The notes under the pieces were generated by a model that saw only the letters and a program-made list of their open reading frames with translations, had not been told where the DNA came from and did not search any database. A DNA stretch of 64,000 nucleotides, from positions 74,057-138,056 of the forward strand of contig JBBQGV010000002.1 of assembly GCA_038323375.1 (NCBI GenBank). The letters are read 5' to 3'. This DNA comes from JABWAJ01 sp038323375. Lineage in GTDB: Bacteria > Bacteroidota > Bacteroidia > Chitinophagales > Saprospiraceae. Made by a program: the position numbers and the translations under genes. Of this stretch, positions 59,101 through 64,000 are shown one piece after another (position 1 is the stretch's first letter; every line of letters begins with the position of its first letter).

Positions 59101-60135
59101 GGGGTAGGGGCGACCCAAAATATCAGCCTGCCGCCGGCGCTCCTCTCCACGTTTAAATTTGGAAGTTACAACGCCTGGGAAAGCCGCAATCTCAAAGGTT
59201 TGATGGATGAAGTAGTCATTTGGAACCGCTCCTTGACACAGGAAGAAATCAGGGAATTGCGACATCTGACTAAAATTCCGGCTGACGACCCGTCGTTGGT
59301 TGCGTATTATCAATTCAACGAACCTGATGGCGAGGCGTTAGACCGTTCCGGCGTGCGACACGCCGTATTGACCGGCGGCGCAACACGGGTTACTTCAACC
59401 GCACCTTTAGGCCAGGGCGTGAGCAAGCGCTTAGATTTGAACGCGGCTGGCGATTTTGAATTCGAAGGAACCGGATTCGGCATATCTTTTCAAAACGATC
59501 TGCCTTCGGGCGAGGTGGTCGCCACCCGCATCAATTTGTCCCCTGATGTATTGCCGGACACCGGTGCCTTCAGCCGATGCTATTGGATACTGAATAATTA
59601 CGGCGCTAACCCGTTGTTTTCAGAACCTTTGAGCCTCCGGTTTGATCAAATTGGCGCAGTGAGCCAGAGCGATGAAACCGACCCTTCCCGACTGAAGCTT
59701 TTTATCCGTGTTGAAAATGGAGAAGGGAATACCTGGCTGGAACAGGCAGCCGCAATTGTAGCCGTTGCCGGCACCGATGGAGCAGCCACCTTCGGGGAAG
59801 GGAATGCCGTTGAATTTTTGGGACAGTACCTGATCGGAATTGATACCAGCCAAATTGTATCAGTATCCGAATATGAGGAGCTGTTGCCGGAACCGGCTTT
59901 GTTGTTTCCAACCGTTTTAAGCCCCGGTTCAACGCTGAACATCCGAACACAAATTTCCGGAAATTATACCTTTCACCTGCTTGATGCATCCGGTCGCTCA
60001 ATTTTCAGACAAAAAGACCTCAACGGAACAGTCCGGATCAACCTTCCTTCCGACCTTCAATCGGGCTTTTATGTCTATAGCATGGAGTGGGCCGCATACC
60101 TATTTGGCGGAAAATTGATCGTAATCGAAAAATAA
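56104..60135 (+). CDS. giant T9SS cargo with BNR/sortilin, PKD-like and LamG-like domains
   Basis: A 1343-residue secreted protein. The signal peptide is MSKFLLPILLGIACSVTMITPSFAQ. Residues ~150-800 are a beta-propeller of the BNR/sortilin type, with repeats like GGVFRSNDKGLNWEPA, YKTVDGGLNWS, GLFRSENAGQTWS and YKTTNGGDSWENW. A PKD-like domain (WNWSFPGAAYVSS ... YDVALQITDGAGQVSSKS) covers ~830-900, and a LamG-like domain follows (LTISAWIKPEG to LVAYYQFNEPDG) at ~910-1065. The C-terminal ~70 residues (TYTFHLLDASGRSIFRQ, then LPSDLQSGFYVYSME) form the type IX sorting signal. No enzyme residues are clear; it may bind carbohydrate or protein outside the cell. Its own -7 box may be TACTTTAC near 56070. 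Confidence 0.9.
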   Translation: MSKFLLPILLGIACSVTMITPSFAQKLPAEKPVGVAELPPWAQLMYDERPNVWDVDRAYAAWFRENPFVKTAHTQYYKKWRRLVESRIGADGFVSERNLEEVRREQRTYLDLLEQQSHLSRNTPEWTCLGPFDTYSEETPSLRVSWQANVYTIDQSQSNPEIVYCGTENGGVFRSNDKGLNWEPASFTSLIGTVRSIKVHPTTPETVYAGDGRFLYKTVDGGLNWSTIYEQNNLNVNDIAINPANPDILLVAADAGLFRSENAGQTWSALYTAKCWDLEIKPNDPTVIYLLKNNSSQKRCEFFKSSDSGASFSIRESGWYTSDNTARRDDGARMTVTPADVAAVYVVLAGDSKPGDNGFIGVFRSMDAGETWNLPNPPVGGPYTTNHPNLMTLNNTNTLYQGYYNLGIAAAHTNANQVLIGGLNLWRTTDGAQTFTPLGGYQGNVGWIHPDQQEIEINGNDMWVANDGGINYSTNLFNTHESRKNGLIASEFWGFGSGWNDDLLVGGRYHNGNTAYRNGFEQGQFLRLGGAEAPTGYVNPGSKNIAYFSDIDSRIVPNSFTEQVRRLPQLALYPNESYFAAHSGELEFHPYCYHVIYVGRENKLWRSDNGGQTFSLVKAFGEDPDLPLLHFEIARSNPDVIYVYQRTAFYGATLWKTSDGGATWVSKTFPAANSQRAGTMALSAEDENTLWVAFGHQNNDGAKIYKTTNGGDSWENWTTPSLNGQSIQAMLHQAGTDGGVYIGTNYTVFYRDNSMNDWILYNTNLPTRTDANIFRPFYKENKLRLATYSNGLWECDFSIPSAPLAQPTVDKLFSSCTRDTFYFDDYSILQHAGAAWNWSFPGAAYVSSTTTRAPKVVYNQPGVYDVALQITDGAGQVSSKSIPQMITVTNACAPDGIPGYALSCNAAGDYAQTFDFEQSTNQLTISAWIKPEGIQPDYSGIVMNDVIAGFNFKSGNNMLGYHWPNGGQWWWNSNLLVSPDEWSHVAMVVTPESVTLYLNGVGATQNISLPPALLSTFKFGSYNAWESRNLKGLMDEVVIWNRSLTQEEIRELRHLTKIPADDPSLVAYYQFNEPDGEALDRSGVRHAVLTGGATRVTSTAPLGQGVSKRLDLNAAGDFEFEGTGFGISFQNDLPSGEVVATRINLSPDVLPDTGAFSRCYWILNNYGANPLFSEPLSLRFDQIGAVSQSDETDPSRLKLFIRVENGEGNTWLEQAAAIVAVAGTDGAATFGEGNAVEFLGQYLIGIDTSQIVSVSEYEELLPEPALLFPTVLSPGSTLNIRTQISGNYTFHLLDASGRSIFRQKDLNGTVRINLPSDLQSGFYVYSMEWAAYLFGGKLIVIEK

Positions 60136-60235
60136 TCATCTTTTTTCACCCATTTATCTATCTGAAAGGGGGTGTTATTATTCACTTTTAATAAACTTTT
60201 ATTGTTTTAATTGATTGAAAATCAGTATCAATAAT

Positions 60236-60277
60236 AAAAAAAATGGCATTGTGTATTTTTCACAATGCCATTTTTTT
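60236..60277 (+). terminator. intrinsic terminator of the giant cargo gene
   Basis: A 13-base stem ATGGCATTGTG type (60241-60253 with 60261-60273), loop TATTTTT, A-run before and T-run after. It lies about 100 bases after the cargo stop. Confidence 0.85.
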
Positions 60278-60419
60278 GTCTTTGTTTCAGGAGAGGAATT
60301 GTTGAATATTTGTATCATCAAAGAGCAACTAATTAAAAGCAGTTGCAAAATGTCGAAAAAAAGTTTCGGCAACTATCTATCGAGGATATGTTCATGGGAT
60401 TATAATTTGTTAGTAGTGG

Positions 60420-60442
60420 GTCGCCCGAAGACTTTGGGCGAC
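60420..60442. terminator. hairpin after motif copy one
   Basis: GTCGCCC (60420-60426) with GGGCGAC (60436-60442), perfect seven-base stem, nine-base loop. Two promoter-like TATCTTTG boxes face each other just downstream (plus-strand 60447-60454 and minus-strand 60473-60480). Confidence 0.5.
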
Positions 60443-60490
60443 TTACTATCTTTGAAAACAAAATGATCTCTACAAAGATAAAGCAGCAAA

Positions 60491-60556
60491 CAAAAAAGGC
60501 CAGCTCTGCAAAGCTGGCCTCGATCATGTTCATGGGATTAATGAAAGCACTAAAGT
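60491..60556 (-). ncRNA. candidate short transcript with strong promoter and terminator
   Basis: On the minus strand, TTG (60592-60590), exactly 19 bases and TAACTTTG (60570-60563) form a consensus promoter. Transcription would start near 60556, run over motif copy two and end at a perfect eight-base hairpin (60498-60505 with 60512-60519) followed by six T (60497-60492). The RNA is about 60-65 bases. It also carries an ATG with a frame crossing the terminator, so it could encode a leader peptide instead of acting as RNA. Confidence 0.5.
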
Positions 60557-60645
60557 CTGCTGCAAAGTTACGAAATAATCGTTTTCATGCAAGTGTGAAA
60601 GCGATTATTTCTTGACCTTTCTCGGGTCACATTGATTTGGATATG

Positions 60646-60702
60646 TTCATGGGATTATAATTATTGTACCAGGTCGCGTCTTTTCAGGCGCGACTTTTTT
60701 TT
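60646..60702 (+). ncRNA. candidate short transcript over motif copy three
   Basis: TTG (60612-60614), 17 bases and TTGATTTG (60632-60639, one change from TAnnTTTG) form a weaker promoter. The RNA would start at about 60646 in motif copy three and end at the hairpin GTCGCG (60673-60678) with CGCGAC (60689-60694) plus eight T. The length is about 57 bases. The hairpin end is the best supported part. Confidence 0.4.
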
Positions 60703-60744
60703 GCCTTATCCTTTTCTATAAACTATAAACCGCATACAATTAGT

Positions 60745-61038
60745 ATGATACAATACCTGATCCATGCGCTTGACCATGTAGACGCAGGAGCGCTTGACCG
60801 CCGTATGGCTGCCCGGCCAGCCCATTTTGAAGGCGCTAAAAAGCTGAAAGCAAATGGAAATTTTATTATTGGCAGCGCGATTTTAGACCGGGAAGGTAAG
60901 ATGATCGGCTCCAACATGATCGTTCAGTTTGAAACTGAAGATGCTTTTCAGGAATACTTTAAGTCGGAGCCCTACGTATCAAAAGGTGTTTGGGGCGATA
61001 TCAAAATCTACAAAACCAAGGTAGCTCAGGTGCCATAA
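60745..61038 (+). CDS. YciI-like protein
   Basis: A 97-residue ferredoxin-like alpha/beta protein. IQYLIHALDHVDAGALDRRMAARPAHFEGA is the family's first half, with His28 in ARPAHF. IIGSAILDREGKMIGSNMIVQFET and FKSEPYVSKGVWGDIKIYK follow, where YVSKGVW matches the family's AGV type end. Family members are small, dimeric and of loosely known function. I start at the ATG 60745, which places the first strand at the N-terminus. It follows the motif region (60384-60702) and converges on trmD with seven bases between the stops. Confidence 0.8.
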   Translation: MIQYLIHALDHVDAGALDRRMAARPAHFEGAKKLKANGNFIIGSAILDREGKMIGSNMIVQFETEDAFQEYFKSEPYVSKGVWGDIKIYKTKVAQVP

Positions 61039-61045
61039 GTCCTCG

Positions 61046-61729
61046 TTACTCTTCATTTTCCAACAAATCAGGGCGTCTTTCCATTGTTCGTTGCAACGCC
61101 TGTTCGTAACGCCATTCTTCGATGGCTTTAAAATTGCCTGACGTCAACACTTCTGGCGCCTGCCATCCTCTGAATTCTGCCGGACGCGTATACACCGGGG
61201 GTGCCAGCAAATCATCCTGAAAAGAATCGAAGAGGGCAGAGGTTTCATCGCCAAGAACGCCCGGCAGTAATCTCCCTATCGCATCCACCAGCACGGCAGC
61301 TGGCAATTCTCCTCCAGAAAGCACATAATCACCAATCGAAATTTCCATCGTTATAAAATGCTCGCGGATCCGTTCGTCAATCCCTTTATAGTGCCCGCAG
61401 AGAATCAGCAGGTTTTTTTTCATAGACAACCGGTTGCAGACGGGTTGGTTCAGGCGGTCGCCATCCGGTGTCATGAAGATGATCTCGTCGTACTGGCGCT
61501 GGCCTATGAAGTGTTCGATGGCATTCACCACAGGTTCCAGCATCATCACCATGCCCGCGCCCCCGCCAAACTGGTAGTCGTCGAGCTGTTTATGCTTGCC
61601 CAGCCCGAACTCGCGCAGACTATGTACATACACTTCAAAAAGCCCTTTTTTCTGTGCGCGTTTCAAGATAGAATGCTGGAAAGGGCTCTCCAACAACTCG
61701 GGCATCACACTTAAGATATCAATTCGCAT
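61046..61729 (-). CDS. trmD: tRNA (guanine-37-N1)-methyltransferase
   Basis: A 227-residue trefoil-knot SPOUT methyltransferase that methylates G37 next to the anticodon. The start MRIDILSVMPELLESPFQHSI is the family opening. GGGAGMVMMLEP and LCGHYKGIDERI hold the knot, with the SAM site EISIGDYVLSGGELPAAV. The end QALQRTMERRPDL lies in the C-terminal helical tRNA-binding part. I start at the ATG 61729. A TATTTTTG box (minus-strand 61758-61751) would start transcription just above it, and the earlier ATG at 61753 would lie inside that promoter. The protein is a normal length. No rpsP/rimM/rplS neighbours are present, which is usual outside Proteobacteria. Confidence 0.95.
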   Translation of the reverse strand: MRIDILSVMPELLESPFQHSILKRAQKKGLFEVYVHSLREFGLGKHKQLDDYQFGGGAGMVMMLEPVVNAIEHFIGQRQYDEIIFMTPDGDRLNQPVCNRLSMKKNLLILCGHYKGIDERIREHFITMEISIGDYVLSGGELPAAVLVDAIGRLLPGVLGDETSALFDSFQDDLLAPPVYTRPAEFRGWQAPEVLTSGNFKAIEEWRYEQALQRTMERRPDLLENEE

Positions 61730-61750
61730 AGCCTTGCCGGTTTCAATGGC

Positions 61751-61758
61751 CAAAAATA
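61751..61758 (-). promoter_or_regulatory. -7 promoter element of trmD
   Basis: On the minus strand TATTTTTG, an exact TAnnTTTG; it implies a leader of about 15 bases to the ATG at 61729. Confidence 0.6.
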
Positions 61759-61848
61759 GGAGAAATCATTTGTTAAAAATGCCTTAAAGCCGATCCTTCT
61801 TTTCGGAAATAGCGCAGGAATGCTTAATTTGGATCCAGAAATCACAAA

Positions 61849-61876
61849 ATCGTTCCGACTATATTAACGGAACGAT
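61849..61876. other. perfect hairpin in the trmD / small-protein gap
   Basis: ATCGTTCCG (61849-61857) pairs with CGGAACGAT (61868-61876) around a 10-base AT-rich loop, in the divergent 240-base gap. No T-run. It could be an operator or a divided promoter region. The rest of the gap shows no gene. Confidence 0.4.
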
Positions 61877-61969
61877 GGATGGACAGCGGTTAGTGATGTA
61901 ACAATCAGCGACTTTTGTTCGTCGCACACAAATCACCTGGCCACAAAGGCCATTAAATTTATCCGACTG

Positions 61970-62248
61970 ATGAAACAAACAATTTCCAGCGCGCAGCCGT
62001 GGATTATTTCCGCATTGTGCTTGCTGCTCGGACTTAGTATCGGGCAAATTCAGCGCCAACACAGGCGTATCCACGACTTGGAGCACGCCCGCTTTTCAAC
62101 CGCCATCATGGCACCGCCACCATCACACCACCACGACATTGCTAAAGAATTATTCCGCGAACGCGAGCAAATGCTCTTAGAAAAAGACAATATGCTCGAT
62201 GAATTGCACCGCGAAATCGAACGAGCCCGCGAAGAAGCACAACAATAG
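61970..62248 (+). CDS. small membrane protein with coiled coil
   Basis: A 92-residue protein. One helix (WIISALCLLLGLSIGQIQ, residues 11-28) is followed by a His-rich stretch (PPPSHHHD near 50) and a charged helix LFREREQMLLEKDNMLDELHREIERAREEAQ with clear heptad character. No family recognised. It may be an assembly or scaffold protein of the envelope. The hairpin repeat of 62270-62322 follows within 22 bases and may end its transcript. Confidence 0.55.
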   Translation: MKQTISSAQPWIISALCLLLGLSIGQIQRQHRRIHDLEHARFSTAIMAPPPSHHHDIAKELFREREQMLLEKDNMLDELHREIERAREEAQQ

Positions 62249-62269
62249 CCGGATTCTTTACAGCAATCC

Positions 62270-62322
62270 TTAGGAACGTGTCGTAGCCGAATTCAGGTAA
62301 CTTATTTACGCCACGTTCCTTA
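62270..62322. repeat. hairpin of the family seen at 22204
   Basis: Arms TTAGGAACGTGTCG (62270-62283) and CGCCACGTTCCTTA (62309-62322) pair with a central mismatch. The loop includes GTAACTTATTT, also the loop of the element at 22204-22244. Arm sequence AGGAACGTGTCGTA matches AGGAGCGTGTCGTA there, so the two are copies. Confidence 0.7.
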
Positions 62323-62348
62323 CCTTTGGCGCGACCAATCAAAATTGC

Positions 62349-63527
62349 ATGAAGCGAATGGTATTGAAGCCAGGTAAGGATGCTCCTTTGCGCCGTTTTC
62401 ATCCTTGGGTGTTTTCCGGGGCTGTAGCGTCTAAAGAAGAGGGCATCGTTGACGGCGACACGATTGAAGTGTACAGTAGGGAAGGAAATTACTTAGCAAC
62501 CGGGCATTATCAGGATAGTAATATTTGTGTGCGGCTTTTTTCATTCCGGCAAACGGATGCCGATCTGGCCTTTTGGGTGGAAAAACTGCGCAATGCCCGC
62601 CAATACAGACAGGTAGCAGGGATTACTGGTGCCGCCTCGACGAATTGCTACCGCCTCGTGCATGCGGAAGGCGATGGCTTGCCCGGACTGATCATTGATG
62701 TATACGGAAAAACTGCTGTGCTGCAGTGTCATTCCATTGGCATGCACCGAGCCAGTTCCCTCATTGCTCAAGCGTTGCAAGAGGTGTACGGCGACCGTAT
62801 TGAAGCCATTTATGATAAAAGTACGGAGACGTTGCCTGATCAATATGCTCTGGGCTTGGAGAACGCTTATTTATTTGGAGAAAAACGAGAACAGGTCGTT
62901 GAGGAAAACGGACATTTTTTTCAGGTAGACTGGGAAACCGGTCAAAAAACCGGCTTTTTCCTCGATCAGCGAGATAACCGCCGCCTTGTTTCGACCTACG
63001 CGTCTGGAAAAACGCTGCTGAACGCCTTTTGTTATAGCGGGGGCTTCAGTGTGTATGCCCTGAAAGCTGGTGCAGCTAAGGTGGATTCCGTAGATTCTTC
63101 TAAAAAAGCAATGGAATTAACCGACCGGAATATGGCGCTGAACGGTTTTGCCGGCAGTGTTCACGAAAGCATTACGGATGATGTGATGCATTTCCTGAGG
63201 CAGCCAGGAGATGGATACGACCTTGTGATCATTGACCCACCGGCGTTTGCAAAAAATATATCTAAACGCCACCAGGCGGTACAAGGATACAAGCGGCTGA
63301 ATGCCCTGGCTTTGCAAAAAGTAAAACCCGGAGGTATCTTATTTACTTTTTCCTGTTCCCAGGTTGTGGATAAGCCTTTGTTTTACAATACAATCGTTGC
63401 AGCGGCACTGGAAGCGGGCCGCCCGGTTAGGCTCATGCACGACCTCGGACAACCCGCAGACCATCCGGTAAGTTTGTACCACCCGGAAAGCTCTTATTTG
63501 AAGGGACTTGCTCTCTATGTTGAATAA
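62349..63527 (+). CDS. class I rRNA methyltransferase, RlmI-type
   Basis: A 392-residue SAM-dependent enzyme with an N-terminal PUA domain (MKRMVLKPGKDAPLRRFHPWVFSGAV, residues ~1-75). A central linker (LIIDVYGKTAVLQCHSIGMH) follows, and the Rossmann domain begins LLNAFCYSGGFSVYALKAGA near 225-243 (motif I). VIIDPPAFAKNISKRHQAV near 293-311 and FTFSCSQVV near 336-344 are the catalytic motifs IV and VI. The Cys of SCS fits a 5-methylcytosine enzyme like RlmI (C1962 of 23S rRNA). No rRNA genes are nearby. Confidence 0.87.
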   Translation: MKRMVLKPGKDAPLRRFHPWVFSGAVASKEEGIVDGDTIEVYSREGNYLATGHYQDSNICVRLFSFRQTDADLAFWVEKLRNARQYRQVAGITGAASTNCYRLVHAEGDGLPGLIIDVYGKTAVLQCHSIGMHRASSLIAQALQEVYGDRIEAIYDKSTETLPDQYALGLENAYLFGEKREQVVEENGHFFQVDWETGQKTGFFLDQRDNRRLVSTYASGKTLLNAFCYSGGFSVYALKAGAAKVDSVDSSKKAMELTDRNMALNGFAGSVHESITDDVMHFLRQPGDGYDLVIIDPPAFAKNISKRHQAVQGYKRLNALALQKVKPGGILFTFSCSQVVDKPLFYNTIVAAALEAGRPVRLMHDLGQPADHPVSLYHPESSYLKGLALYVE

Positions 63528-63586
63528 AATCACCATGTTAATATTTTTGAGGCATAAAGGCTTAGCGCCAATATGTAATTAAAAAA

Positions 63587-63922
63587 ATGAAAATGATTTC
63601 TGCAGTCAATATTACGGTGATAGACCGGGAAGGGGGAGAACACGTTTTGGAAGCGCCAACCGATATCAGTATGAACCTCATGGAGCTTTGCAAAGCTTAT
63701 GAGTTACCGGTGAAAGGCACTTGCGGCGGCATGGCTTTGTGTTCTACCTGCCACGTTTATGTGTTGAGCGATACCGAGTTGCCTGATATGCAGCTTGCTG
63801 AAGAAGAAATGCTCGATCAGGCGTTTTTTGTAGAAAACAATTCCAGGCTGGGTTGCCAGATCAAACTATCCGATTCTTTAGAAGGCTTAGTTGTGAAATT
63901 AGCGCCGGAGGCAGCAGAGTAG
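63587..63922 (+). CDS. 2Fe-2S ferredoxin, adrenodoxin type
   Basis: A 111-residue electron carrier. The cluster ligands are Cys46, Cys52, Cys55 and Cys90 in GTCGGMALCSTCHVY and SRLGCQI, spacing C-x5-C-x2-C-x34-C, typical of adrenodoxin/ISC-type ferredoxins. MELCKAYELPV and LPDMQLAEEEMLDQ are also family features. It would pass electrons to iron-sulfur assembly or to hydroxylase-type partners. The start is the ATG at 63587; a second ATG at 63593 gives a shorter form. Nothing can be said downstream, because the window ends in low-complexity sequence. Confidence 0.9.
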   Translation: MKMISAVNITVIDREGGEHVLEAPTDISMNLMELCKAYELPVKGTCGGMALCSTCHVYVLSDTELPDMQLAEEEMLDQAFFVENNSRLGCQIKLSDSLEGLVVKLAPEAAE

Positions 63923-63930
63923 TGGTGTTT

Positions 63931-64000
63931 TTTTTTTTTTTTTTGTGTTGGGGGGGGGGGGGGTGGGGGCCGCGGAAACACAAAAGAAAAAAAAAGGGGG
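63931..64000. other. homopolymer noise at the window end
   Basis: After the ferredoxin stop the sequence becomes T-runs, G-runs and A-runs. This is not like anything else in the window and looks like a contig-end or read artefact. I annotate nothing in it. Confidence 0.8.

Larger units (their letters stand above)
60384..60662. repeat. three-copy motif ATGTTCATGGGATTA with flanking hairpins
   Basis: The 15-base string occurs at 60388-60402, 60526-60540 and 60643-60657. Copies one and three extend to GGATATGTTCATGGGATTAT (20 bases and on to AATT) and each is followed, after about 12-15 bases, by a hairpin built on GGTCGC ... GCGAC (60420-60442 and 60673-60694). Copy two is flanked by the hairpin of 60498-60519 and by a long stem (60573-60587 with 60596-60610). 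Reading plus-strand, copies one and three are ATG TTC ATG GGA TTA TAA, a five-codon frame. Copy two is on a 29-codon frame to 60615. Confidence 0.6.

Noticed and set aside
60333..60533. A 66-residue minus-strand frame over the motif cluster.
   Set aside because: It crosses two hairpins and has no family. It may only reflect the short leader frame of the candidate RNA; not called a gene.
60526..60615. A 29-codon plus-strand frame starting in motif copy two.
   Set aside because: No promoter ahead of it. The minus-strand promoter and terminator fit better, so I leave it as an alternative.
63593..63922. Shorter ferredoxin start.
   Set aside because: Both ATGs are possible; the first gives the usual spacing to the cluster loop and was kept.
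1..64000. tRNA or rRNA genes.
   Set aside because: No T-loop GGTTCGAATCC-type string with matching arms was found in the gaps, and no conserved rRNA text was recognised. A covariance search would be needed to be sure.

Overview
The window reads as one stretch of a Bacteroidota chromosome, most like the Saprospiria/Chitinophagia side of the phylum. Supporting signs are type IX secretion (a PorP/SprF-like protein, an OmpA/PD40/TPR protein and two secreted proteins with C-terminal sorting domains), promoters of the phylum type (TTG, 19-20 bases, then TAnnTTTG or a close variant), a TonB-dependent receptor paired with a DUF5689-like lipoprotein, an S46 dipeptidyl-peptidase, and heptose genes for lipopolysaccharide. 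There is no rRNA, no recognisable tRNA, no phage block and no CRISPR array. Taxonomy is inferred from gene content only.

Layout. 1-1.9 kb: four broken genes in a row (Gfo/Idh/MocA oxidoreductase, beta-carbonic anhydrase, NrtR-like Nudix protein, alpha/beta hydrolase). 1.9-12.5 kb: a GT4 glycosyltransferase overlapping a GH13-like protein, a DASH-type cryptochrome, a porin-like barrel next to an ammonium transporter, a 43-residue membrane protein, a PIF1/RecD-like helicase and a secreted EEP nuclease. 12.6-17.5 kb: TonB receptor and DUF5689-like lipoprotein, divergent from the nuclease. 17.6-26.6 kb: a surface-glycan cluster with a flippase, three transferase-type proteins, an FkbM methyltransferase, a CMP-sugar synthetase-like protein, two dehydrogenases and a MOSC protein. 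26.7-27.9 kb: a decayed M16 protease. 28.7-35.7 kb: leuS with an extra domain, a heptose kinase, a secreted cargo protein and a zinc-ribbon protein. 35.9-46 kb: GNAT/FemAB-like protein, dimethylargininase, GH30 glycosidase, an AT-rich orphan, a HerA-like ATPase, a DNA/RNA endonuclease and a T9SS-associated pair. 46-53.6 kb: coaE, a class V aminotransferase, heptose epimerase, a lipoprotein, then panB-mltG-biotin carboxylase. 53.7-60.1 kb: a DPP11-type peptidase and a 1343-residue secreted protein, with a small leader-peptide transcript between them. 60.1-63.9 kb: a gene-free stretch of promoters, hairpins and a three-copy motif, then YciI-like, trmD, a small membrane protein, an rRNA methyltransferase and a ferredoxin. 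The last 70 bases are homopolymer noise.

How it fits together. Most genes serve the cell envelope: glycan and LPS building, outer-membrane uptake (TonB receptor, porin), secretion of cargo through T9SS, and breakdown of external polymers (GH30, DPP11, two secreted or membrane-anchored nucleases). The TonB receptor, DUF5689-like lipoprotein and EEP nuclease look like one nucleic-acid or phosphate scavenging unit. The glycan cluster probably makes and attaches a CMP-activated acidic sugar.

The most unusual points are a DUF559-like nuclease-fold domain inside leucyl-tRNA synthetase just before the KMSKS loop, a 20-codon leader peptide ending in the loop of a terminator with a textbook promoter, a three-copy 15-base motif sitting in small transcription units at 60.4-60.7 kb, repeated families of long intergenic hairpins including a 148-bp MITE-like element that supplies a stop codon, and a set of pseudogenes that in several cases carry glutamine-to-stop changes.
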